Virus record (IMG/VR): IMGVR_UViG_3300048109_000012
Coordinates: 1 to 23,146 of that record
Length of the DNA stretch: 23,146 nt
DNA from: a virus
Direction: 5' to 3' (one strand)
Shown: piece by piece, positions 1-6,920 of the stretch
Layout: every line of letters starts with the position of its first letter
How positions within the stretch are numbered: the stretch's first letter is position 1
Notes under the pieces: model-generated
The model's input: the letters and a program-made list of their open reading frames with translations, nothing else
What the model was told of the DNA's origin: nothing
Database searches by the model: none
Made by a program: the position numbers and the translations under genes

Positions 1-1
1 C

Positions 2-91
2 TATGACGATCTTGAAGCCGCCGCTGTTATAGCAGAACAAGCTAGGCAGCAGCATTATGGTAGTTTTGTCTATAAAGGAGAAAGAACATGA
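2..91 (+). CDS. C-terminal end of an unidentified upstream phage gene (5' cut by window)
   Basis: The reading frame beginning at base 2 is open from the window edge and ends at a TGA at 89-91. It gives a 29-residue tail (YDDLEAAAVIAEQARQQHYG at its start, ending in GERT). The stop overlaps the ATG of the next gene in an ATGA arrangement (88-91), the same junction type used elsewhere in this genome, which supports a real gene end. Its position just before virion genes suggests a head or tail component, but 29 residues are too few to identify it. Confidence 0.6.
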   Translation, partial: YDDLEAAAVIAEQARQQHYGSFVYKGERT

Positions 92-309
92 CAGACACAC
101 CGACAGTAGAAGAGATTGCCCAACATTATGTTGCAATGGGCCATAGCGTCGATTTGCTGAACGCTGGGCAACCAGAGGGCATGGACGATGCTGATTGGGC
201 TGACACTGTGTCACGCAACGTAGAGCATCTACAGCTAATGGTGGCTAAAGACTTCTGGACTACAGAAGATATGACCGCTGCCAATGCTGCAATCGCAGCT
301 AACACTTAA
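88..309 (+). CDS. Small conserved phage protein, 73 aa, function unknown
   Basis: An acidic, soluble 73-residue protein with no membrane segment or signal peptide. The start is well supported: AAAGGAG lies at 74-80, about 7 nt before the ATG, and the ATG overlaps the stop of the preceding frame. The C-terminal half (RNVEHLQLMVAKDFWTTEDM) is helical and reminds me of small proteins found near the capsid or tail genes of marine tailed phages. That is only an impression of family resemblance. It is followed 22 bp later by another small gene with its own ribosome-binding site. A structural or assembly role is possible from position alone. Confidence 0.75.
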   Translation: MTDTPTVEEIAQHYVAMGHSVDLLNAGQPEGMDDADWADTVSRNVEHLQLMVAKDFWTTEDMTAANAAIAANT

Positions 310-331
310 CTCAAACTCAAAGGAGACTGTC

Positions 332-547
332 ATGAGTAAAAATGAAAAGAACCTCATCACTGTCAACGACATCGAATACAACATCGAAGACATGACTGAC
401 GCACAGAAGGCCATGCTGAACCACATCAATGATTTGGATCGCAAGCTGGGTTCTGCGCAGTTTAACTTGGATCAGCTTAACGTGGGTCGTGATGCCTTTG
501 TGAATATGCTGGCAGGTTCGCTTGAGGCAGAGCCAACGGAAGAGTAA
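332..547 (+). CDS. DUF6447-like small phage protein, 71 aa
   Basis: The start is placed at the ATG at 332 because AGGAG (321-325) sits at ideal distance. A longer frame from 284 would overlap the previous gene by 26 nt and has no ribosome-binding site. The protein has the pattern ITVNDIEYNIEDMTDAQKAM, then a heptad-like helical part (residues about 28-53, HINDLDRKLGSAQFNLDQL). This matches my memory of DUF6447, a small family common in cyanophages and other marine phages, with a short beta element followed by a helix that could form a coiled coil. Function is unknown. It is the last gene before a 56-bp gap containing a hairpin. Confidence 0.7.
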   Translation: MSKNEKNLITVNDIEYNIEDMTDAQKAMLNHINDLDRKLGSAQFNLDQLNVGRDAFVNMLAGSLEAEPTEE

Positions 548-560
548 TACTAATTAAGGG

Positions 561-581
561 TTGGCACATATTTTGTGTCAA
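561..581 (+). other. Intergenic hairpin, possible weak terminator or RNA processing site
   Basis: TTGGCACA (561-568) and TGTGTCAA (574-581) can form an 8-bp stem with one G-U pair around the 5-nt loop TATTT. It lies in the only gap over 50 bp in the + strand block, between the 71-aa and 84-aa genes. The following bases are CTCTTT rather than a clean T-run, so intrinsic termination would be weak. It could instead be an RNase cleavage or mRNA-stabilising structure that sets different expression levels for upstream and downstream genes. Confidence 0.4.
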
Positions 582-603
582 CTCTTTACACTAGGCTATT
601 ATT

Positions 604-858
604 ATGAGCATCAACTTGACACCAGAAGAACTAGAAGATATGCTAGATAGAGCAGCAAGGCGTGGAGCTAAGCAGGCTTTGTCAGCTATAGGCTTGCACG
701 ATGACAGTGCAGCCAAAGACATCAACGAGATGCGAGATCTATTAGAAGTGTGGCGTGATACACGTAAAGGTATCTGGAGTACATTTGTAAAGGTAACAAC
801 AATCGCAATTATAACATTCATAGCTGGTGCTGTATGGATGCAGTTAGGGAATAAGTAA
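604..858 (+). CDS. DUF6127-like membrane-anchored small protein, 84 aa
   Basis: The soluble N-terminal part has the pattern LTPEELEDMLDRAARRGAKQ followed by a short helical region (INEMRDLLEVWRDTRKGIW). A single C-terminal transmembrane helix lies at about residues 60-80 (FVKVTTIAIITFIAGAVWMQ). The pattern resembles DUF6127, a family I recall from alphaproteobacterial phages and prophages, usually near structural or lysis genes. One C-terminal membrane helix would give an N-in topology, so a holin accessory, spanin-like or membrane-docking role is possible, but nothing here proves it. No strong ribosome-binding site is seen, only AGG at 593-595. The next gene starts 2 bp after the stop. Confidence 0.7.
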   Translation: MSINLTPEELEDMLDRAARRGAKQALSAIGLHDDSAAKDINEMRDLLEVWRDTRKGIWSTFVKVTTIAIITFIAGAVWMQLGNK

Positions 859-860
859 TT

Positions 861-2918
861 ATGGCTAAGAAGTTTGCAGGTTTTAAACAGGAAGCAATGG
901 AGAAGAAGATTCTCCCTGCGTTAGGTTATACTGGCCCTATGGATCAGAAGTCCATTAATGCTTTTCTTGCGTCTAACCCTGGTGCTGCTGCTAAGATGGG
1001 CAGATACACACTAGCTGCACGTCAGCGCATTGAGGGTAACCGTATAGGTATGGCTGAAGGTGGTCTTACCTCTGCAGTAGATGCAGCACAGGCTACTGTA
1101 ACAGATAGACGTAATGCTCTATCTGCTGCTCAACTTGCTGCTGCAGCTAACCCCCAAGATACATCCCTTATGTCTGCAGTTAACGCTGCACAAGTAGCCC
1201 TGACACAATCAGAGGCTGCTCTTAGTTCTGCTCGTTCTAACCTAACAGGTTCAGTAAACACACCGGAAGTACGTGCTAGGTCTATTGCAGATCCTATGTC
1301 TATCACACAGACAGCACCTGTAGCTACAGCAACACCTGCTCAAGTTGCAGCTGGTACTATTGACCCTACCACAGGCCAGATGACTGCACCACTTGCTACA
1401 GCAACACCTAGCGCTGTAACACCAGCTGCTCCTGCTATGGCTGCTGCACCTCAACCTGCTGCTACTGTAACTGCACAGACTGCAGCAGACCCTATTGCAG
1501 AGGCAGTAGAAGATTTAACTGCTGCTACAGGAGCACCTAGTGAGGCTGCTCAAGCACAAGCTGCTACCATGCAGCCTACCGACTTAGCCCAATTAGCTGT
1601 AGCTCCTGAGACTATTGCACAAGCTCGTACTGTAGAGGCACCTGCTCCTCGTGCTGTACAAGAGGGTGAGATGATTGCTGGCCCTACTGTAGACATGGAG
1701 CGTGTACGTACAGAGACAAACTTTGCTGCTGCTACAGGTGCACCCTCTACAGATGCTACTGTACAAGGGCAACTTACTGGCTTAATGGAGCAGTTTGAGG
1801 GTAATGAACCTCCTGCATGGGCTGCAGGTGCTATGAGGGCTGCTACAGCTACTATGGCTGCACGTGGTTTAGGTGCATCATCTATGGCAGGTCAGGCTAT
1901 TATCCAAGCTGCTATGGAGTCTGCACTACCTATTGCTGTACAGGATGCACAGACAGCTGCCTCATTTGAGATGCAGAACCTGAGTAACCGCCAACAGGCT
2001 GCTCTATTTGCTGCAGAGAAACGTGCTGAGTTCCTTAACCTAGAGTTTACACAAGACTTCCAGACACGTGTTACTAACGCTGCTAAGATCAGTGACATTG
2101 CTAACATGAACTTTAGTGCTGACGTACAGGTTGCACTAGAGAATGCACAGATGGCACAGACTGTAGACCTAGAGAACCTTAGCGCTAAGAATGCTAAGAT
2201 TATGGCTGATGTTGCAGCTATGTCACAGGTTGATATGACTAACCTCAACAACCGTCAACAGGCTCAAGTACAAACAGCTAACGCTTTCCTAAGTATGGAT
2301 ATGCGTAACCTAGACAATGAGCAACAGACATCTATGTTTAAAACACAAGAGATGGTTAACGCTATGCTCAGTGATCAGGCTGCTGCAAATGCTGCGTTAC
2401 AGTTTAATGCTACCTCTGAGAACCAGACTAACCAGTTCTTTAGCTCTCTAGCTACACAGGTATCACAGTTCAACTCAGAGCAGACTAACGCTATAGCACG
2501 TTTCAATGCTGGTGAAGCTAACAGTCTGGCTCAGTTTAATGCAACACAGAACAATGCACGTGATCAGTTTAATGCACAGAACCACCTAGTTGTAGCACAA
2601 GCAAACGCTGAGTGGATAAACAAGATTACTACCGCACAGAATGCAGCAGAGAACCAAGCAAACCGTGATGCGGTACTAGCAGCAAATAACTTTACAATGA
2701 CTGGCTATAATAATATGTTACAGCGAGAGCGTGACATCCTTAGCTGGGCATGGAGTTCCGGTGAATCCGCTTTAGAAAGAGACTCTAATGTTGTTGTCGC
2801 TAAAATTGCTGCTGATGCCAAGGCTGGTGACGCTACTGATCCTCTCGCCAGTGCAAGTGGAAAAGTACTCTCTGCAATTGCCGATAACGCAATTGATCTC
2901 ATATTCGGTAAGGATTAA
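861..2918 (+). CDS. Alanine-rich repeat virion protein, 685 aa (candidate internal virion/ejection protein)
   Basis: Three parts are visible. Residues 1-60 are a short basic/helical head. Residues about 60-310 are Ala/Thr/Pro/Gln-rich and low in complexity. Residues 314-365 are a conserved-looking block (PPAWAAGAMRAATATMAARG, then LGASSMAGQAIIQAA) that I recall from structural proteins of marine phages. From residue 369 to about 632 the protein runs in an exact 22-residue period without gaps, with NL/NF and QFNA signatures, as expected for hendecad (11-residue) helical rods. The rest is a short C-terminal domain. There is no signal peptide. A long Ala/Gln/Asn-rich helical protein in a T7-like late operon beside a lysozyme suggests an ejection protein or a fibre/needle component. 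The first is favoured but unproven. Confidence 0.7.
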   Translation: MAKKFAGFKQEAMEKKILPALGYTGPMDQKSINAFLASNPGAAAKMGRYTLAARQRIEGNRIGMAEGGLTSAVDAAQATVTDRRNALSAAQLAAAANPQDTSLMSAVNAAQVALTQSEAALSSARSNLTGSVNTPEVRARSIADPMSITQTAPVATATPAQVAAGTIDPTTGQMTAPLATATPSAVTPAAPAMAAAPQPAATVTAQTAADPIAEAVEDLTAATGAPSEAAQAQAATMQPTDLAQLAVAPETIAQARTVEAPAPRAVQEGEMIAGPTVDMERVRTETNFAAATGAPSTDATVQGQLTGLMEQFEGNEPPAWAAGAMRAATATMAARGLGASSMAGQAIIQAAMESALPIAVQDAQTAASFEMQNLSNRQQAALFAAEKRAEFLNLEFTQDFQTRVTNAAKISDIANMNFSADVQVALENAQMAQTVDLENLSAKNAKIMADVAAMSQVDMTNLNNRQQAQVQTANAFLSMDMRNLDNEQQTSMFKTQEMVNAMLSDQAAANAALQFNATSENQTNQFFSSLATQVSQFNSEQTNAIARFNAGEANSLAQFNATQNNARDQFNAQNHLVVAQANAEWINKITTAQNAAENQANRDAVLAANNFTMTGYNNMLQRERDILSWAWSSGESALERDSNVVVAKIAADAKAGDATDPLASASGKVLSAIADNAIDLIFGKD
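1965..2756 (+). repeat. Coding repeat: twelve 22-residue (2x11) units in the 685-aa virion protein
   Basis: Residues 369-632 can be cut into twelve consecutive 22-residue blocks with no insertion or deletion. Block starts read FEMQNL, FLNLEF, IANMNF, VDLENL, VDMTNL, MDMRNL, AMLSDQ, TNQFFS, IARFNA, RDQFNA, ITTAQN, FTMTGY. In the later blocks a QFNA-type motif recurs at block positions 3 and 14, which is an 11-residue half-period. This is protein-level periodicity; the DNA copies have diverged. Confidence 0.75.
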
Positions 2919-2922
2919 TAGT

Positions 2923-4569
2923 ATGCCATTTCAAGACTATGGATATAAACCCTCAGGTATTACACGCCCAAAAGCACGTCCTAAACCTAAAGCAACAAGT
3001 AGCTCATACTACTCAGGTAATGAGTTTGGTTCTGGTAACATCTTTACAGAGACTAGTCCAGGTGCCAGTACAGTAAACTTTGGTAACAACAATAATAATA
3101 ATAACAATGATAACAATAGCTACCAAGCACCTTCTTTAGTACAGGCTCCTACACCTACAGTAACTGCCCCTGCAGCACCTACCCCTGCGCAGATTGAAGC
3201 AGAGAGACAGGATCGTATTGCTAGAGTGTTTGAGGCTGCAGGTGCTACACTACCTCAGGATACAGGTAGAATGGGTAGAGTTGGTAGAGGTATAGATCTC
3301 TATAGTCGTGATATATTTACCACACCCTTTGTAGCCACACCTGATAACACGCAGGAGATTACAGACTATCTACAACGTACTGCAGTAGATGATGCTTTGC
3401 GTGATGCACTAGGTATGCCAGAAGTATATCAGGGTACACCAACTCAAGAAGAACCAGAGCCAAACATTGATATGTCTGTACTGCAGGAAGCAATGATGCC
3501 TGAGCCTATCACTGTAGAGGAACTGCCTGATGGGAGGGGTGGCTTGATGGGTTCTCCTACACTGGGTACTATTGCACCTGATGCAGAGGTTATGAACTTT
3601 TCAGACCGCTCAGCACTAACAAACATGGATAACCTCCAGCTTGTAGACATAGAAGATGAGACGGGTTCTGCAGGGCTTATGACACGCCCTAAAGCTAGAC
3701 CAGAAGGGTTACGTGCATTAAGCGAACCAGAGAAGAATAAAGCTGCTCAAAAGTACTTAGGCATAACTGCAGATGGTATTTGGGGTAAAGGCTCTACCAG
3801 AAAACTAGCTGGATGGCAGTACCAAAACGGAGTACCTGTATCTGGGGTACTAGATGAAGCTACTATCAAAGCTATGGAAAACCCAGAAACAGAAGACCCT
3901 AGAAAAGAAATAACACGTAAGTCTGTACTAAACACAGCAGGAACAGCGCCTGATATTAGTAAGGTAAAAGATTGGGCTAAGGAAAACATAAAAGATCCAA
4001 TGAGAGCAGCAGCCTTTGTAGCTACTGTTGAGGCTGAAACAGGTGGTAGGGCATTAGTTGAGAGTGGTCATACTTTAAAAAGCGCAGTTAGAACATTTGT
4101 AACAAACAATAAGTACATGCACGAGGGTAATGACGTAAGAAGACCCTTAACTGCAAAGGGCAAAAGACGTAAGCAGAAGCTAGAAGCCTTAGGAAGTAAC
4201 GCCACAGGCGATGAGATATTTGACTTCATCTACGGCCCAGACACAGATGCTATTGGCGGCAATCTAGGTAACACCTCAGCTACGGACGGCTCTAAGTACA
4301 AAGGTCGAGGTCTAGTACAAATTACAGGCAAGGATAACTACCAGAGAGTTGGTGATATTATTGGTGTAGATTTGGTCAATAATCCTGAGTTAGTAAAAGA
4401 CCCTAAGTATGCTGCTGCTGCTGCAATGGCGTACCTAACTTTACCAGGAAAAGATTTCTTTGATGGTACACTTACGAGTGATAAACTTGCTAGTGCTATA
4501 GGTCATACGGGTTCTGCTGCTACTAGGTGGTCTAGGGCTACTGCACTAAAGAATGAGATGTATCCCTAA
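2923..4569 (+). CDS. Virion-associated or lytic muralytic enzyme: peptidoglycan-binding + GH19-like lysozyme domain, 548 aa
   Basis: The start is at 2923 (AAGGA at 2910-2914) and not further upstream, where the frame overlaps the previous gene. Residues 1-265 are a low-complexity, Pro/Ala/Asn-rich linker region. Residues about 270-320 are a PG_binding_1-type repeat (YLGITADGIWGKGSTRKLAG). Residues about 350-548 resemble glycoside hydrolase 19 / phage lysozyme. FVATVEAETGGR carries Glu370/Glu372 as catalytic candidates, and KYKGRGLVQITGKDNYQ (from Lys458) is the hallmark GH19-like strand, followed by NPELVKDP. It would cleave the glycan strand of peptidoglycan. The long disordered N-terminus and its place between structural genes fit a virion-borne enzyme used at DNA entry. 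The holin-like gene directly after it equally fits an endolysin. Confidence 0.85.
   Translation: MPFQDYGYKPSGITRPKARPKPKATSSSYYSGNEFGSGNIFTETSPGASTVNFGNNNNNNNNDNNSYQAPSLVQAPTPTVTAPAAPTPAQIEAERQDRIARVFEAAGATLPQDTGRMGRVGRGIDLYSRDIFTTPFVATPDNTQEITDYLQRTAVDDALRDALGMPEVYQGTPTQEEPEPNIDMSVLQEAMMPEPITVEELPDGRGGLMGSPTLGTIAPDAEVMNFSDRSALTNMDNLQLVDIEDETGSAGLMTRPKARPEGLRALSEPEKNKAAQKYLGITADGIWGKGSTRKLAGWQYQNGVPVSGVLDEATIKAMENPETEDPRKEITRKSVLNTAGTAPDISKVKDWAKENIKDPMRAAAFVATVEAETGGRALVESGHTLKSAVRTFVTNNKYMHEGNDVRRPLTAKGKRRKQKLEALGSNATGDEIFDFIYGPDTDAIGGNLGNTSATDGSKYKGRGLVQITGKDNYQRVGDIIGVDLVNNPELVKDPKYAAAAAMAYLTLPGKDFFDGTLTSDKLASAIGHTGSAATRWSRATALKNEMYP
3085..3117 (+). repeat. AAC/AAT trinucleotide tract coding for poly-Asn
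   Basis: Eleven codons of which ten are AAC or AAT and one is GAT, giving NNNNNNNNDNN in the disordered N-terminal region of the lysozyme-domain protein. It is imperfect, mixing AAC and AAT, which limits but does not exclude in-frame copy-number change. Confidence 0.8.
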
Positions 4570-4991
4570 TGTTCGGACTCCCCCTAGAACTTATCACCAT
4601 GTTATTCTCCACCGTGCTAGGTGGGGTCATGTCTATATGGGGTCAGTCTAACAAGAACAAAGCAGAGCAACAGAAGCTACTCATAGCAGGACAGCAGCAA
4701 GCCAGAGAGCATGGCAAGACTGACGCACACTTTGCATGGACACGTAGGATCATAGCTTTATCTGCTGTAGGGTCAATTATTGTCTTGCCAAAGGTAGCAG
4801 CTTTGTTGTATCCTGAGGTCAACGTTATCGTAGGCTACACTGAAATGCAAGGTGGCTTCCTTAACTGGTTGTTTGGTACTACAGAAGCTATTGAGTGGAA
4901 GTATGCACAAGGCTTCGTTATCACACCCCTAGACACACACATCGTTTCCGCCATTGTAGGGTTGTACTTTGGCGCAGGTTTCACTAAGTAA
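4569..4991 (+). CDS. Small membrane protein, holin candidate, 140 aa
   Basis: The ATG overlaps the preceding TAA (TAATG, 4567-4571), so translation is probably coupled to the lysozyme gene. Three hydrophobic segments are visible. Residues about 4-23 are ELITMLFSTVLGGVMSIW. Residues about 60-85 are RRIIALSAVGSIIVLPKVAA. A C-terminal one lies at about 120-137 (THIVSAIVGLYFGAGF). Between the first and second is a charged stretch (SNKNKAEQQKLLIAGQQQ) that looks like a coiled coil. Length, membrane-segment number and pairing with a muralytic enzyme fit a class I-like holin that would permeabilise the inner membrane. The rather long loops are less typical, so a different virion or membrane role remains possible. 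Confidence 0.65.
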   Translation: MFGLPLELITMLFSTVLGGVMSIWGQSNKNKAEQQKLLIAGQQQAREHGKTDAHFAWTRRIIALSAVGSIIVLPKVAALLYPEVNVIVGYTEMQGGFLNWLFGTTEAIEWKYAQGFVITPLDTHIVSAIVGLYFGAGFTK

Positions 4992-5002
4992 GGTATATTA
5001 TT

Positions 5003-5554
5003 ATGGCTACAGCATTTGATAGGCCCATTCCAGGGCAGTCTCTAACAGGAGAGCCTCGTAACTTTCCGTGGGAGCAACCTGCTGAGATGAGCAGTATTGA
5101 AGAGGTGACTAAGTTTTACATTGGACGCCTTGCTAATCAGGATGTCATTGATGACTTTGGTGCTTTGTGTCAGGCTGGTGTCTCACTAGCTCCCATTGTA
5201 GAGTCCGTCTATCTAGTAGGTGTAATGCGTGGCATACACAGCCTTGATACAGGTATGTTGGCTGCACCTACCATTCACACATTCCTAAAGCAAGCTATTG
5301 AGGCTATGGGTATCTCTGTTAAAGATACAAGTGATGATCCACAGAAACGTGCAGAAGATGCAGAGATGGAACGCTTCCGCTTAGTTGCTAACAAGTATCT
5401 CTTAACGGAGGATGACGATGATATGTCTGACCCTGGTAAAGAGATGCTTAGTGAGATGCTAGAGGAAGAAGGAGAAGCTGAGCAACCTGCAGAGGATGTA
5501 ATGCCAGAAGAAACAATGAACGAAGAGCCTACGGGCTTAATGGCAAGGGGTTAA
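5003..5554 (+). CDS. Probable structural protein, 183 aa, acidic C-terminus
   Basis: The N-terminus (FDRPIPGQSLTGEPRNFPWE) has a pattern I recall from uncharacterised proteins in the structural clusters of marine phages. Residues 30-110 are predicted helical. Residues about 130-175 are strongly acidic (DDDD, EEEGE, EEPTG), probably disordered. The protein ends in TGLMARG, which resembles the GLMTRPKARP motif inside the lysozyme-domain protein. There are no membrane segments. It sits 11 bp after the holin candidate and 3 bp before the next gene. No function can be named. The acidic tail could act as a DNA-mimicking or chaperone-like segment during head assembly, which is speculation. Confidence 0.7.
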   Translation: MATAFDRPIPGQSLTGEPRNFPWEQPAEMSSIEEVTKFYIGRLANQDVIDDFGALCQAGVSLAPIVESVYLVGVMRGIHSLDTGMLAAPTIHTFLKQAIEAMGISVKDTSDDPQKRAEDAEMERFRLVANKYLLTEDDDDMSDPGKEMLSEMLEEEGEAEQPAEDVMPEETMNEEPTGLMARG

Positions 5555-5557
5555 GAC

Positions 5558-6916
5558 ATGGCATTTGATTGGAAAGACTTTGCAGCTGCATTCCTAGAAG
5601 GTACAGCAAAGAACATTGAGCGCCGTGGTGAAGAAGCTAGGACGTATGAGAAAGAGCAGAAGGAAGCAGCTAAGCGTAATGCAGAGGTTATCCGTAACCG
5701 TGCAGCTAAAGCTAAGCAGGCTGCTACATATGCTCGTAAAGCTAAGATGTATCTAGGTAGCCACCCTCAAGCAGATATGATGGTTAAAGCAGCTATGTCA
5801 GCTGGCCCTGCAGAGATCGCAACACTATATGAAAAGCTAGAAGCTGCAGCTAATCAGCCAGGACAGAATGGTAAGCTGGGTGAAGCTGATATTGATACTC
5901 TAATCAACATGCCAGAACTTCCCAGTGTAGATGATAAGTATATTGACATGGGCTTGGAAGACTTTGCTATGCAAACCTATGGGGCAAGCAAAGGCTCTAT
6001 TGTACGTTCAGCAGAAGAACAGGAAGAAGTAGGCTTAGTTGGTCAGCTCTTTGGGTTTGGTGCAAAGCAACGTGTAGATGAACGTCTAGGTGAACAGCAG
6101 TATGGTATGGGTATGTCTATATCAGACATCAATGACCTAGCAGAGCAAGATGAATACCAAAACCTTATTAAGGATACTTCCCTTACATATGGTACACTAG
6201 ATCGTTTTGATTTGGCTGACTATACTAAGTTTGATGCTATCCTCACTAAGGCAATGAAGGATATTGTAGATACAAATGAAGCTGCCATAACCAATGCAGG
6301 TCTTCCAGGTGATCCAAAACGTGACGCATTTAAACAGCAGATACAACGTAAAGCAGCTGAGCCTCTCATTGCAGAGTCTGTAAGAGAGAACCCCCGTATG
6401 CTGGAAAGCCCTAGTGTAGCACAGAGGATTGTGGCTGTTATGGGCCAAGAGCATCTTGACAAACTATACATACAGTATGGTATCTTTACACAGGAAGAGC
6501 TAGACGAGATGCGTGGTGAGGGTGGTACAGTTCCTGCTGAAGGTGGTACGGGTGCAGAGCCTGCTGCTGCTGAACCTGCTGCTGAAGGTGCTGAGGGTGG
6601 TACGGGTGCTGAGCCTGCTGCTGTTACTACTCCAACCACTACAGAGGGTATAACACCTAGACCTAAGGCTAAGCGTAGAGACAGGAGTGCTAAACTTAAA
6701 CAGCGTGAATGGGATAGCAAGTACAAAGGTAAGTATGAGCCTGACACAGGTAAGCCTATCCTAGCTGGGCCACGTCCTGCCTTGGATGAATATCGCCAAG
6801 AGCCTACTATCGTAGCAGGTCGCACTCGAAGCGTATCACTGTATACTGAGTGGATGGATAAGTATGGTGATACACATGATCCAGAAACAGGTCTACCTTT
6901 GCCAGTAGAGGAATAG
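5558..6916 (+). CDS. Probable internal virion/structural protein, 452 aa
   Basis: A good ribosome-binding site (AGGGG, 8 nt upstream) supports the start. Residues 15-70 form a highly charged long helix rich in Lys/Arg/Glu/Ala (YEKEQKEAAKRNAEVIRNRA). The middle (about 110-315) is mixed and acidic. Residues 320-360 are a Gly/Ala/Glu/Pro linker with an 18-residue tandem repeat. The C-terminus carries GITPRPKAKR (from residue 364) and two copies of a 17-residue EW..KY...(E/D)P(D/E)TG.P motif. I do not recognise a named family. A helical charged head followed by a flexible repetitive linker fits an internal core or ejection protein similar in role to T7 gp14/gp15, inferred from position between the lysozyme and the 1152-aa protein. 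Confidence 0.65.
   Translation: MAFDWKDFAAAFLEGTAKNIERRGEEARTYEKEQKEAAKRNAEVIRNRAAKAKQAATYARKAKMYLGSHPQADMMVKAAMSAGPAEIATLYEKLEAAANQPGQNGKLGEADIDTLINMPELPSVDDKYIDMGLEDFAMQTYGASKGSIVRSAEEQEEVGLVGQLFGFGAKQRVDERLGEQQYGMGMSISDINDLAEQDEYQNLIKDTSLTYGTLDRFDLADYTKFDAILTKAMKDIVDTNEAAITNAGLPGDPKRDAFKQQIQRKAAEPLIAESVRENPRMLESPSVAQRIVAVMGQEHLDKLYIQYGIFTQEELDEMRGEGGTVPAEGGTGAEPAAAEPAAEGAEGGTGAEPAAVTTPTTTEGITPRPKAKRRDRSAKLKQREWDSKYKGKYEPDTGKPILAGPRPALDEYRQEPTIVAGRTRSVSLYTEWMDKYGDTHDPETGLPLPVEE
6539..6622 (+). repeat. 18-codon tandem repeat encoding EGGTGAEPAA
   Basis: Two copies of EGGTGAEPAA start at residues 328 (base 6539) and 346 (base 6593) of the 452-aa protein, separated by AEPAAEGA. A degenerate related unit (EGGTVPAE) precedes them. 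The DNA copies are nearly identical (GGTGGTACGGGTGC, then GAGCCTGCTGCTG with one change), so the duplication is recent and the linker length may vary between relatives. Confidence 0.75.
6707..6898 (+). repeat. Duplicated 17-residue C-terminal motif in the 452-aa protein
   Basis: EWDSKYKGKYEPDTGKP (6707-6757, residues 384-400) and EWMDKYGDTHDPETGLP (6848-6898, residues 431-447) align without gaps, sharing E-W, K-Y, P-(D/E)-T-G and P. The copies are 47 codons apart and the second ends five residues before the stop, which suggests two small binding modules at the C-terminus. Confidence 0.65.
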
Positions 6917-6920
6917 AGTA

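Noticed and set aside
573-602. TTGTGT-18-TATTAT as a + strand promoter before the 84-aa gene
   Set aside because: The -10 box would overlap the start codon at 604, so transcripts would begin inside the gene, and the -35 matches only half the consensus.
1892-2251. 119-aa open frame on the - strand within the 685-aa gene
   Set aside because: Shadow of GCT/GCA-rich codons; the + strand frame has clear repeat structure and the opposite frame has none.
3085-3117. AAT/AAC tract as a phase-variation switch
   Set aside because: The unit is three bases, so length change stays in frame, and the tract is interrupted; at most it alters linker length.
6220-6825. 201-aa open frame on the - strand opposite the 452-aa protein
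   Set aside because: Low-complexity Pro/Ser/Ala composition mirrors the repeat-rich + strand gene; no ribosome-binding site, no neighbours on that strand.
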